Part shown: positions 32,625 to 40,736 of the stretch, piece after piece
How the letters are laid out: the number at the start of each line of letters is the position of its first letter
Position numbering within the stretch: the first letter of the stretch is position 1
Source: Streptomyces tuirus
GTDB lineage: Bacteria > Actinomycetota > Actinomycetes > Streptomycetales > Streptomycetaceae
Assembly (NCBI RefSeq): GCF_014701095.1
Contig: NZ_AP023439.1
Location: 3,832,001 to 3,896,000, forward strand
Direction: 5' to 3'
Length of the DNA stretch: 64,000 nt
The notes under the pieces: generated by a model
Seen by the model: only the letters and a program-made list of their open reading frames with translations
Database searches by the model: none
What the model was told of the DNA's origin: nothing
Program-made: the position numbers and the translations under genes

Positions 32625-32884
32625 CCCCCGCGCCGGGCCCGCGTCACCCGCCCCGACCGGGATGCGGCCGCGGGCTCGGCCCAGCCCACGAAGAGGCAGG
32701 GCCCGCCCCCGGGCTCACTGCGACCCACCGGGGTCCGCAGCCCGGTGCGGTCCTCCCCCGGCGCCGACACCACCACCTGCCGGGCAGTGCTGCCCCCCCC
32801 CGCCCGCGGCAGCAACACCGCGCCGGCGGGAGGCGGCTCATGGCAGGCGCCAGTCCCACCGCGCCTGGCAAACCCCTCGACCTC

Positions 32885-33470
32885 CCTCGGCGGCAGACGG
32901 CCCGCGGCGGCGGCCCGGCGCACAGTGAGGGCCCGCCCTGCCCGGCGATGGCCTGCCTCACTGTCTTCGGTGAGGCGCCCGACCCGCCTCGGCGGCAGAC
33001 GGCCGGTGGCGGCAGCCCGGCAGACGCCCTGCGGCGGCGCCCCAGCGCGCCGCGAAGCGCCGCCCTGCCCGGCGAGCCCTCACCGTCTTCGCTGAAGCGC
33101 TCGACCGCCTCGGCGGCAGACGGCCGGTGGCGGCAGCCCGGCAGACGCCCTGCGGCGGCGCCCCAGCGCGCCGCGAAGCGCCGCCCTGCCCGGCGAGCCC
33201 TCCCCGTCTTCGCTGAAGCGCTCGACCGCCTCGGCGGCAGACGGCCGGCGTCGGCAGCCCGGCAGACGCCCTGCGGCGGCGCCCCAGCGCGCCGCGAAGC
33301 GCCGCCCTGCCCGGCGAGCCCTCACCGTCTTCGCTGAAGCGCTCGACCGCCTCGGCGGCAGACGGCCGGTGGCGGCAGCCCGGCAGACGGGCCCGCCGTG
33401 GCAGCCCAGCGCACCGCGAAGCGCCCGACCCGCCCCGGAGGCGGATGGCGCACGGCGGCAGCCTCACCCG
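32885..33470. repeat. 121-bp tandem repeat array between convergent genes
   Basis: The segment CCTCGGCGGCAGACGGCC recurs at 32885, 32986, 33108, 33229 and 33350, giving three almost identical 121-122 bp units (about 32986-33349), a diverged shorter unit on the left and a partial, diverged copy on the right. 121 is not a multiple of three, so the open frames across it are accidental. The flanks 32625-32884 and 33471-33518 hold no gene. Confidence 0.92.
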
Positions 33471-33518
33471 CCAAGCCACCGCCACCGCCGCCACCACCGC
33501 AAACGCCTACCCCCGCCC

Positions 33519-34151
33519 CTACACCCGCCGCAGCCGCAGCGCGAAGAAGGCCAGGCCCAGGCCCAGGCCGATCAGGAGCAGGCCGCTGCCCAGGGGCAGG
33601 ATGCGCAGGACCTGGCCGACGGGGCGCTCGGCTGTCGCCGCCTCTCGGACGGGGTGCTCCGCCGGGGCGGAGGGCTCGGGGGCGATGTCCCGAGGCTCCT
33701 CGGGGACCGCCGTGGCGTCCGCGACGCCCGGTGTCTCCCCGGTGTCCTCCGGCCGTCCCGGCCGCACCCGGCCCTCCCCGGCCCGGCTCCCGGCCCGCGA
33801 GGGCTCACCGGCGGCGGAGGGAGCCGCCACCGCGGACGGGGTCGGCGAAGCCGCCCGGGCCGACGGGGCCGCCCGGGGCGAGGAAGCGGACCGGGACGAC
33901 GGCGCCGACCCGGGGGGCGGGGTGGACCGGGGAGACCGGTGGGACGTCGGGCGCCCATGGGCCGACCGGGTGGGCCTGGGCGTCCGGTCAGCGGTGGGGC
34001 CCGGCCCCGTGTCCTCGTCCGCTGTTCCCTCCTCGTCGTAGGCGAGGACAGCCCCGTGGGACGGGACGGATCCGTAGGGTGAGACGACCGCGCCGGCCCC
34101 CAGGGCGAGCACCAGTCCCGCCGCCCGCAGTGCGCGTAGCCATGGAGTCAC
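33519..34151 (-). CDS. Hypothetical exported protein with C-terminal membrane anchor
   Basis: A 210-residue protein of unrecognised family. It has an N-terminal signal-like segment (LRALRAAGLVLALGAGAVV), a long disordered Pro/Ser/Arg-rich middle (about residues 40-170), and a C-terminal hydrophobic segment starting at ILPLGSGLLLIGLGLGLAFF and ending in a basic tail (RLRRV). The layout resembles cell-wall proteins but there is no LPxTG or LAxTG sortase motif. The GTG at 34151 is preferred because GGGAGGGGG precedes it; an ATG at 34208 lacks a ribosome binding site. No function is proposed. It is divergent from the PadR gene. Confidence 0.6.
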   Translation of the reverse strand: MTPWLRALRAAGLVLALGAGAVVSPYGSVPSHGAVLAYDEEGTADEDTGPGPTADRTPRPTRSAHGRPTSHRSPRSTPPPGSAPSSRSASSPRAAPSARAASPTPSAVAAPSAAGEPSRAGSRAGEGRVRPGRPEDTGETPGVADATAVPEEPRDIAPEPSAPAEHPVREAATAERPVGQVLRILPLGSGLLLIGLGLGLAFFALRLRRV

Positions 34152-34291
34152 GTGGGTGACCCCCTCCCGCCGCGTGCCCGGTGGGGCAGATACGGCAAGT
34201 TCGGTCATATCGAGGCAACCAGCCTCACACCGCCCCGGGCTCCCGGCACTCCGGGTTCGGCCGACGGGCGGAATCGCTGCACAATCCGGTT

Positions 34292-34861
34292 ATGTCGATA
34301 CGTCACGGGCTGCTGGCCCTCCTGGCGGCCGGCCCCCGCTACGGCTCCCGCCTGCGCACCGACTTCGAGACCCGCACCGGCGGCACCTGGCCGCTGAACA
34401 TCGGGCAGGTCTACACGACGCTCGGCCGCCTGGAACGGGACGGCATGGTCGCCCAGGACGCCGTCGACGCCGCCGGACGGACGCTGTACGCGCTCACCGA
34501 GGCCGGCCGGGCCGAGCTGCGCGCCTGGTACGACCGCCCCGTCGAACGGGCCGATCCGCCGCGCGACGAGCTGGCGATCAAGCTGGTGATGGCGCTCGGC
34601 GCGGACGGAGTCGACGTACGGGAGGTCGTCGAGGCACAGCGGCGGCACGTGGCGGCGGCCCTGCACGACCATGTGCGGCAGCGTGCCGAGGCCCTGGCCC
34701 GCGCGCCGGAGCACCCCGAGGAGATGGCCCGCCTCCTCGTCCTGGAGCAGCTCGTCTTCCAGGCAGAGGCCGAGGTCCGCTGGCTGGACCACTGCGAGGC
34801 CCGACTGCTCCGTTTCACCCGGGAGGACGAACCGCCCCGCCGGGAGCAACCCGAAGCCTGA
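34292..34861 (+). CDS. PadR-family transcriptional regulator
   Basis: A 189-residue regulator. The PadR winged helix starts at once (MSIRHGLLALLAAGPRYGSR), continues with WPLNIGQVYTTLGRLERDGM, and is followed by a Vir_act_alpha_C-type C-terminal coiled helix (AELRAWYDRPVERADPPRDE, AIKLVMALG). PadR proteins often sense phenolic acids or drugs and repress exporters. No ribosome binding site is visible in front of the ATG at 34292, so the mRNA may be leaderless. It stands alone, 140 bp from the divergent exported-protein gene; the ABC exporter at 29.6-31.5 kb is a distant possible target. Confidence 0.9.
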   Translation: MSIRHGLLALLAAGPRYGSRLRTDFETRTGGTWPLNIGQVYTTLGRLERDGMVAQDAVDAAGRTLYALTEAGRAELRAWYDRPVERADPPRDELAIKLVMALGADGVDVREVVEAQRRHVAAALHDHVRQRAEALARAPEHPEEMARLLVLEQLVFQAEAEVRWLDHCEARLLRFTREDEPPRREQPEA

Positions 34862-34946
34862 CCGATTCGTCTCCTCCGGCGTGGTGGATCAACCTCCCTG
34901 GGGGGCACCACGGAGGTGAGATGCAGGCGTGCGAGAGAATGGCGGC

Positions 34947-35486
34947 ATGGAGATGCCGAGGAACGAACGGTCGCCGGAGAACCCGCAGATCCTGGTCGTG
35001 GGCCAGGACGGCATGGCGCTCGGTGGCGGCAGCGCAGACGAGGACTCCCGCGAGACCCCGGTCACGGAACAGGTGGAGCAGCCCGCGAAGGTCATGCGGA
35101 TCGGCAGCATGATCAAGCAGCTGCTGGAGGAGGTGCGCGCGGCTCCCCTGGACGAGGCCAGCCGGGCGCGGCTCAAAGACATCCACGCCAGCTCGGTGAA
35201 GGAGCTGGAGGACGGTCTGGCGCCCGAGCTGGTCGAAGAGCTGGAGCGGCTCTCCCTGCCCTTCACGGACGAGGCGACCCCCAGCGACTCCGAGCTGCGC
35301 ATCGCGCAGGCCCAGCTGGTCGGGTGGCTGGAGGGGCTCTTCCACGGGATCCAGACGACGCTGTTCGCCCAGCAGATGGCGGCCCGCGCCCAGCTGGAGC
35401 AGATGCGCCGCGCCCTCCCGCCGGGAGTCGGCGACGGCCTCGACGAGCAGCACCCGGGCCCCCGGACGGGCGGCCCCTACCTGTAG
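34947..35486 (+). CDS. bpa: Bacterial proteasome activator Bpa (PafE)
   Basis: A 179-residue ATP-independent activator of the 20S proteasome (DUF2587). The conserved core spans QILVVGQDGMALGGG (about residues 14-28), PAKVMRIGSMIKQLLEEVRA (helix 1) and LPFTDEATPSDSELRIAQAQ, followed by LVGWLEGLFHGIQ. Bpa forms a dodecameric ring whose C-terminal tails insert into proteasome alpha-ring pockets. The tail here ends GGPYL, close to the GQYL motif of the mycobacterial protein. The start is uncertain (ATG 34947, ATG 34953 or GTG 34929); homology begins after all three. A strong bidirectional terminator follows. Confidence 0.9.
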   Translation: MEMPRNERSPENPQILVVGQDGMALGGGSADEDSRETPVTEQVEQPAKVMRIGSMIKQLLEEVRAAPLDEASRARLKDIHASSVKELEDGLAPELVEELERLSLPFTDEATPSDSELRIAQAQLVGWLEGLFHGIQTTLFAQQMAARAQLEQMRRALPPGVGDGLDEQHPGPRTGGPYL

Positions 35487-35509
35487 ACGTCCGCAGGCCG
35501 CACAGACCG

Positions 35510-35541
35510 AGGGGCCCGGCAGCCGAAGCTGCCGGGCCCCT
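35510..35541. terminator. Bidirectional hairpin terminator between bpa and the kinase gene
   Basis: AGGGGCCCGGCAGC and GCTGCCGGGCCCCT form a perfect 14-bp stem with a CGAA tetraloop. It sits in the 72-bp gap between two convergent genes, so it can stop both transcripts. Confidence 0.88.
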
Positions 35542-35558
35542 GTGCGTTCCGGCTTACG

Positions 35559-37199
35559 TCAGGAGGGCGGGTTGCCCGTCGAGACGCTGAGCTCGATCTC
35601 GGGCATGTCCTCCGGGTCGACGTCGGTGTCGGCGGACGGGAACTGGTTCATGACCGTGCCGTCGCCGTAGGTGTTCTCGTCGACCTTCTTCTCGTTCAGC
35701 TCCCAGCCGGCCGCCTGGAGACAGGCCTTGACCGACTTGATGTTCTTGAACTTGAAGTCCGGGATCTGGATCTTGTCGGGGTCGTTGTACGACTCCTGCG
35801 GCTCCGTGCACTCCTCGGTGTCGATCGTCTTCGTGGTGTCCGGCCCGCGGTAGCCGGGCTTCTTCTCCGCCGAGGCCGACGCACTCGCGCCGCTGCCGCC
35901 GCCCTTGTCGTCCTCGCCGCCGCCGTTCAGCAGCAGCGCCGTGACGAGGCCGCCGACGGCGACGACCGACACGATGACCGAGCCGATGATCACCGGCTTG
36001 TTGTTCCTGCCGCCGGAGGAGGCCCCCGCGGTCTGGGGCGTCAGGTTGTACGGCGGCGGCGTCGACGGGCCGTGCTGCGGGGAGTACGCCGCGGGGGACG
36101 GCGTCTGGTAGCCGCCCTGCTGCGGATAGCCGTAGGCCGGGGCCGGCCCCGCCGGGGCGGGCGTGCCGTACGGGTTCGGCGGCGGGGTCGGCTGGTACGG
36201 CGTCTGGACCGAGCCCGAGGGCGTGGGGGCCGCCTGATCGACCGGCGGGAACACGGCCGAGCCGACGCCCGCGCCGCTCGGGGCCTGGGTGCCCGGCACG
36301 ATGCTCGGCGGCGCGGCGTTGAAGGACGCCGCCACGCGCAGGCATTCGTCGCGCATGGCCTCGGCGCTGGGGAAACGCTCGTTCGGGTTCTTCTTCAGCG
36401 CACGGGCGATCAGCGCGTCCACGGCCGGGGGCAGCGAGCGGTTGATCGAGGACGGAACCGGCGGCTCCTCCTGCACGTGCGCGTACGCGATGGCCAGCGG
36501 CGAGTCCGCCTCGAACGGCAGCCGCCCGGTGACCAGTTGGAACAGCATGATGCCGACCGAGTACAGGTCGGAGCGGGCGTCCACACCGCGGCCGAGGGCC
36601 TGCTCCGGCGAGAGGTACTGCGGGGTGCCGACGACCATGCCGGTCTGCGTCATCGACGTCACGCCGGACTGCATGGCGCGGGCGATGCCGAAGTCCATGA
36701 CCTTGACCACGGCGCGCTTGGTCATCATCACGTTGCCCGGCTTGATGTCGCGGTGGACCAGGCCCATCTCGTGACTGATCTCCAGCGCGGCCAGCACGTC
36801 CGCCGTGATCTTCAGCGCCTTGTCCGCGGGCATCGCGCCCTGCTGCCGCACGTCCTCGTCGAGAACCGAGCCGAGCGGGCGGCCCTCGACGTACTCCATG
36901 ACGATGTACGGCGTCGTCATGCCGTCGAGGGTGTCCTCGCCGGTGTCGAAGACCGACACGATGTTGGTGTGCGTGAGCTTGGCCACGGACTGGGCCTCGC
37001 GGCGGAACCGCTCGCGGAAGGCCTGTTCCCGTCCGAGATCCGTGTGCAGTGTCTTGATGGCGACCTGCCGGTCGAGCACGCTGTCGTACGCGAGGTGCAC
37101 CGAGGCCATGCCGCCCTGGCCGAGCAGGTCGCGCAGCTGATAGCGGCCATTGGCGAGCGCCCGCCCCGTGTACTGGCCCTGTGCGCCGTCCTGGCTCAT
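35559..37199 (-). CDS. Transmembrane Ser/Thr protein kinase with one PASTA domain
   Basis: A 546-residue Hanks-type kinase. Kinase domain about residues 20-285: glycine loop LLGQGGMASV, ATP Lys49, Glu68, catalytic loop H149-R-D-I-K-P-G-N156, DFG at 169-171, activation loop TSMTQTGMVVGTPQYLSPEQ with likely autophosphorylation threonines. A Pro/Gln-rich juxtamembrane stretch (about 300-395), one membrane segment (about 402-424) and an extracellular PASTA domain (about 475-545) follow. PASTA domains bind peptidoglycan fragments or lipid II, so it may sense cell-wall state. It is divergent from a second kinase gene; the pair corresponds in order and type to a kinase pair near bkd genes in S. coelicolor (recalled). 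Confidence 0.93.
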   Translation of the reverse strand: MSQDGAQGQYTGRALANGRYQLRDLLGQGGMASVHLAYDSVLDRQVAIKTLHTDLGREQAFRERFRREAQSVAKLTHTNIVSVFDTGEDTLDGMTTPYIVMEYVEGRPLGSVLDEDVRQQGAMPADKALKITADVLAALEISHEMGLVHRDIKPGNVMMTKRAVVKVMDFGIARAMQSGVTSMTQTGMVVGTPQYLSPEQALGRGVDARSDLYSVGIMLFQLVTGRLPFEADSPLAIAYAHVQEEPPVPSSINRSLPPAVDALIARALKKNPNERFPSAEAMRDECLRVAASFNAAPPSIVPGTQAPSGAGVGSAVFPPVDQAAPTPSGSVQTPYQPTPPPNPYGTPAPAGPAPAYGYPQQGGYQTPSPAAYSPQHGPSTPPPYNLTPQTAGASSGGRNNKPVIIGSVIVSVVAVGGLVTALLLNGGGEDDKGGGSGASASASAEKKPGYRGPDTTKTIDTEECTEPQESYNDPDKIQIPDFKFKNIKSVKACLQAAGWELNEKKVDENTYGDGTVMNQFPSADTDVDPEDMPEIELSVSTGNPPS

Positions 37200-37415
37200 G
37201 TTCCCCGTCCCCCGTAGCCCCTGCAGGCGCCGCCGACTGTCGCTGATCCGTCGTTGATCCAAACCGCCATTCCCGGCCAAGTCTGCCCCAGGGCACCGAC
37301 ACGTCAAGCTCGGTGCCCGTTCCGTGACCGTACGCGAAAGAAGCGTCGCGTAAGCGTTACAGGGGGCGTACGGCCGGCACACGGAATTTGCACGACAGTA
37401 AGGAGTGAAGGTTTC

Positions 37416-37547
37416 ATGGCCGGTCCGTCTCGTGCCCATCCCGGCACCCCTTCTCGGACCGGAGGCTTGCGCGGAGGCTGTAGCGTGGCCGACGGAGACC
37501 GTAACAACACCGCGCGCACCGCGGGCAGAAACGACGGCGAGGACTGA
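37416..37547 (+). CDS. Small ORF (43 aa) coupled to the downstream kinase
   Basis: ATG at 37416, ten bases after a strong AAGGAG, opens a 43-codon frame (MAGPSRAHPGTPSRTGG...) that ends in TGA at 37545-37547. The last base of the stop is the first base of the kinase start codon (TGATG). The peptide is basic and low in hydrophobic residues, with no recognisable domain. It may be a leader peptide controlling kinase translation. The kinase itself has only a weak ribosome binding site (GGCGAGGA), which fits coupling. It could also be non-functional. Confidence 0.4.
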   Translation: MAGPSRAHPGTPSRTGGLRGGCSVADGDRNNTARTAGRNDGED

Positions 37548-39136
37548 TGGCACAGCAGCAGGCCGCTCAGGGCCCGTCCGACCCCGAGGCGTCTGGCGGC
37601 GGCATGTCGGACGCGCCTGAGCTCTGGGGTAACGGCGGGTTGGTCGGGGACGGCCGGTACCGGCTGACCCGCAGACTCGGCCGGGGCGGCATGGCCGAGG
37701 TGTTCGCAGCCGAGGACGTCCGTCTCGGACGCACCGTCGCGGTCAAGCTGCTCCGCTCCGACCTCGCCGAGGACCCGGTGTCCAAGGCGCGCTTCACGCG
37801 CGAGGCCCAGTCGGTGGCCGGTCTCAACCACCACGCGATCGTCGCCGTGTACGACTCCGGCGAGGACTTCGTCGGCGGCCAGTCCGTGCCGTACATCGTC
37901 ATGGAGATCGTCGAGGGCCGCACCATCCGCGACCTGCTGCTGAACGCGGAGGCCCCCGGCCCCGAGCAGGCGCTGATCATCGTCTCGGGCGTCCTGGAGG
38001 CGCTGGCCTACTCGCACCAGCACGGCATCGTGCACCGCGACATCAAGCCCGCCAACGTCATCATCACGCACAACGGCGCCGTGAAGGTGATGGACTTCGG
38101 CATCGCCCGCGCCCTGCACGGCGCGTCCACCACGATGACGCAGACCGGCATGGTCATGGGCACCCCGCAGTACCTCTCCCCCGAGCAGGCGCTCGGCAAG
38201 GCCGTCGACCACCGCTCCGACCTGTACGCGACGGGCTGCCTGCTCTACGAACTCCTCGCGCTGCGCCCGCCGTTCACCGGCGAGACCCCGCTGTCGGTGG
38301 TCTACCAGCACGTCCAGGACATCCCGACGCCCCCGTCCGAGGCGTCCGACGCCTGCCCGCCGGAGCTGGACGGCCTGGTCATGCGCTCCCTCGCCAAGGA
38401 GCCCGACGACCGCTTCCAGACGGCCGAGGAGATGCGCGGGCTGGTCCAGTACGCGCTCCAGATGCTCTACGACCAGGGCGGCCACACCGGCACCTGGAAC
38501 ACCGGCCCGGTCGCCATGCACGACGGCCGGCACACCCCGTCGGGCGGCTTCGCCGGCACGGCCGTGATGGGCCACCCCGGGGACGCCTCCGGCACCACGC
38601 AGATCCCCTCGCCGATCCTGCCCGGCGGCTACGGCAACGGGGACGACGGCGGCTTCGAGGGCCACGGCAACAAGGGCAGCGGCCGCGGCAAGCTGTGGAT
38701 CCTGGCCGTGCTCGCGGTGATCGCCGTCGCCGCGGGCGTCGCGCTGGCCCTGCAGAACACCGGCGGCGGCAAGGACGACCCGAGCAAGAAGCAGTCGCCG
38801 ACCACCTCGCAGACGACCGAGGACAAGACGCCCAGCGAGACGCCGAGCGACGACGACACCGGCCGGCCGACCGACACCTCCACGGACGACGGCTCCGGGA
38901 CCGGCTCGGGCAACGGCAACTGGACGCCGTCCTACACGCCCTCCTACACCCCGTCGCAGAGCGCTCCGGAGACGCCCACCGGCGAGCCGACGGGCGAGCC
39001 GACCACGGCGGAGCCGACCGGCGAGCCGACGGAGGAGCCGCCCACGGACCCGGGCACGCCGACCGGCGACACGGGCGGTGCCGACGGCGGCACCACGGAA
39101 GGTGTCGTCGGAGGCGCGGGCGGCGCCGAAGACTGA
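37547..39136 (+). CDS. Transmembrane Ser/Thr protein kinase without PASTA
   Basis: A 529-residue Hanks-type kinase. Kinase domain about residues 36-300: RLGRGGMAEVF, ATP Lys67, catalytic loop H153-R-D-I-K-P-A-N160, DFG 173-175, activation loop STTMTQTGMVMGTPQYLSPE. A Gly-rich linker with TGTWNTGPVAMHDGR precedes one membrane segment (about 381-402, LWILAVLAVIAVAAGVALAL). The outside part is a disordered Thr/Pro/Glu-rich tail with PSYTPSYTPSQ and TGEPTGEPTTAEPTGEPTEE repeats and no PASTA domain. The tail may be glycosylated or span the wall. It is divergent from the PASTA kinase gene, with a 347-bp shared promoter region. Confidence 0.92.
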   Translation: MAQQQAAQGPSDPEASGGGMSDAPELWGNGGLVGDGRYRLTRRLGRGGMAEVFAAEDVRLGRTVAVKLLRSDLAEDPVSKARFTREAQSVAGLNHHAIVAVYDSGEDFVGGQSVPYIVMEIVEGRTIRDLLLNAEAPGPEQALIIVSGVLEALAYSHQHGIVHRDIKPANVIITHNGAVKVMDFGIARALHGASTTMTQTGMVMGTPQYLSPEQALGKAVDHRSDLYATGCLLYELLALRPPFTGETPLSVVYQHVQDIPTPPSEASDACPPELDGLVMRSLAKEPDDRFQTAEEMRGLVQYALQMLYDQGGHTGTWNTGPVAMHDGRHTPSGGFAGTAVMGHPGDASGTTQIPSPILPGGYGNGDDGGFEGHGNKGSGRGKLWILAVLAVIAVAAGVALALQNTGGGKDDPSKKQSPTTSQTTEDKTPSETPSDDDTGRPTDTSTDDGSGTGSGNGNWTPSYTPSYTPSQSAPETPTGEPTGEPTTAEPTGEPTEEPPTDPGTPTGDTGGADGGTTEGVVGGAGGAED

Positions 39137-39172
39137 CCCTGCGGCTCGACCTCGCAGCTCACTGGCATGATC

Positions 39173-39214
39173 CACGCGCGCGTGGGGCCCGGAAACGGGA
39201 CCCGCGCGCGCGTG
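39173..39214 (+). terminator. Long GC-rich hairpin after the kinase gene
   Basis: CACGCGCGCG and CGCGCGCGTG are the outer arms, with an inner stem (GGG/CCC, CCG/CGG) around a GAAA loop. It lies 37 bp downstream of the kinase stop, before the bkd promoter region, and is a probable factor-independent terminator of the L-shaped actinobacterial type (no T-run). Confidence 0.7.
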
Positions 39215-39248
39215 CCGTTCGGGGCGCGCCGAAAAGTGGACTCTTCCC

Positions 39249-39348
39249 GTGACCTGGGTCACCGGGTTAACGTGCGGTTGCTCCGGCCTCCTGCAAGGCT
39301 GTGACCTGGGACCCTTCACCGCCTTCCCGATTTACTTGGATATCCAAG
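39249..39348. promoter_or_regulatory. Promoter region of the second bkd operon with two palindromes
   Basis: The 408-bp gap before bkdA2 holds GTGACCTGGGTCAC (39249-39262, 6-bp arms) and CTTGGATATCCAAG (39335-39348, a perfect 14-bp palindrome, AT-rich for this genome). GTGACCTGGG is repeated at 39301. A phrase GGGTTAACGTGC at 39265 recurs as GGGTAACGTGC at 39393. These are likely operators and promoter elements. The regulator is unknown; none of them resembles the signals in front of the first bkd operon. Confidence 0.6.
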
Positions 39349-39544
39349 CAAAATCGCAGGTCAGAGGGGGTTTCACAGAAATGTGGCGCACTGGGTAACG
39401 TGCTTTCTGCAGGGCGCTCGCCGGGGCACCTGTCACGCCTGTTCCCGGCCGAGTGGCACCCACCCCGTGTCCCGTGGGCCGAGAACAGGTGAGCCGCACT
39501 GGCCTACCGGCAACCCCGGGGGCCGGACCGACGGAGGAGCACAC

Positions 39545-40735
39545 GTGACCGTGGAGAGCACTGCCGCGCGCACACCGCGACGCAGCGCCGGAAGCAAGGC
39601 CGGCACCACCGGCACCAAGCGCACCCGCACGACCGCCAAGAAGGACGCCGGCGCCGAGCCCCAGCTCGTGCAGCTGCTGACGCCCGAGGGCAAGCGCGTC
39701 AAGAACGCCGAGTACGACAAGTACGTCGCCGGCATCACCCCGGAAGAGCTCCGCGGTCTCTACCGCGACATGGTGCTCACCCGTCGCTTCGACGCCGAGG
39801 CCACCTCCCTGCAGCGCCAGGGCGAGCTGGGCCTGTGGGCGTCGCTGCTCGGCCAGGAGGCCGCCCAGATCGGGTCCGGCCGGGCCACCCGGGAGGACGA
39901 CTACGTCTTCCCGACCTACCGCGAGCACGGCGTGGCCTGGTGCCGCGGCGTCGACCCGGCGAACCTGCTCGGGATGTTCCGCGGGGTGAACAACGGCGGC
40001 TGGGACCCCAACAGCAACAACTTCCAGCTGTACACGATCGTCATCGGCTCCCAGACGCTGCACGCCACCGGCTACGCGATGGGCGTCGCCAAGGACGGCG
40101 CCGACAGCGCGGTGATCGCGTACTTCGGCGACGGCGCCTCCAGCCAGGGCGACGTGGCCGAGTCCTTCACCTTCTCCGCGGTCTACAACGCCCCGGTCGT
40201 GTTCTTCTGCCAGAACAACCAGTGGGCCATCTCCGAGCCGACCGAGAAGCAGTCCCGCGTGCCGATCTACCAGCGCGCCCAGGGCTTCGGCTTCCCGGGC
40301 GTCCGGGTGGACGGCAACGACGTGCTCGGCGTCCTCGCGGTCACCCGGTGGGCCCTGGAGCGGGCCCGCGGCGGTGAGGGCCCGACCCTCGTCGAGGCGT
40401 TCACCTACCGCATGGGCGCCCACACCACCTCCGACGACCCGACCCGCTACCGGGGCGACGAGGAGCGCCAGGCATGGGAGGCCAAGGACCCGATCCTGCG
40501 CCTGCGCCGGTACCTGGAGGCCTCAAACCACGCGGACGAGGGATTCTTCCAGGAACTGGAGGCCGAGTCCGAGGCGTTGGGCAAACGAGTGCGCGAGGCG
40601 GTCCGTGCCATGCCGGACCCGGACCGTTTCGCGATCTTCGAGAACGCCTACGCCGACGGGCACGCGCTCGTCGACGAGGAGCGCGCCCAGTTCGCCGCGT
40701 ACCAGGCGTCGTTCGCCGATGAGGGGGGTAACTGA
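39545..40735 (+). CDS. bkdA: Branched-chain 2-oxoacid dehydrogenase E1 alpha subunit (second complex)
   Basis: A 396-residue E1 alpha subunit. The TPP motif is GDGASSQGDVAESFTFSAVY followed by NAPVVFFCQNNQW (about residues 197-229); other conserved parts are YRDMVLTRRFDAEATSLQRQ, EDDYVFPTYREHG and YRMGAHTTSDDPTRYR. The basic N-terminus (about 40 residues rich in Arg/Lys/Thr) is not part of the fold. It differs strongly from the first bkdA product (longer N-terminus, different TPP loop), so this is an ancient paralogue, not a recent copy. The GTG at 39545 follows GGAGGAG. The gene heads a three-gene operon with an E1 beta gene one base downstream. Confidence 0.92.
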   Translation: MTVESTAARTPRRSAGSKAGTTGTKRTRTTAKKDAGAEPQLVQLLTPEGKRVKNAEYDKYVAGITPEELRGLYRDMVLTRRFDAEATSLQRQGELGLWASLLGQEAAQIGSGRATREDDYVFPTYREHGVAWCRGVDPANLLGMFRGVNNGGWDPNSNNFQLYTIVIGSQTLHATGYAMGVAKDGADSAVIAYFGDGASSQGDVAESFTFSAVYNAPVVFFCQNNQWAISEPTEKQSRVPIYQRAQGFGFPGVRVDGNDVLGVLAVTRWALERARGGEGPTLVEAFTYRMGAHTTSDDPTRYRGDEERQAWEAKDPILRLRRYLEASNHADEGFFQELEAESEALGKRVREAVRAMPDPDRFAIFENAYADGHALVDEERAQFAAYQASFADEGGN

Positions 40736-40736
40736 G

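Noticed and set aside
32885..33470. Possible coding region with repeated peptide
   Set aside because: The 121-bp unit shifts frame at every copy, so no protein with consistent repeats results.
34147..34154. TCACGTGG as a degenerate parS
   Set aside because: Only the central CACGTG matches; the flanks needed for ParB are absent.
34921..35112. ATG at 34921 placed ideally after GGAGGTGAG
   Set aside because: The frame is a non-conserved shadow of bpa; the real protein homology is in another frame starting at 34929-34953.
35554..37302. Long minus-strand ORF overlapping the PASTA kinase
   Set aside because: It is the same strand in a different frame, Arg/Gly-rich with no domain, and does not match codon-position GC bias.
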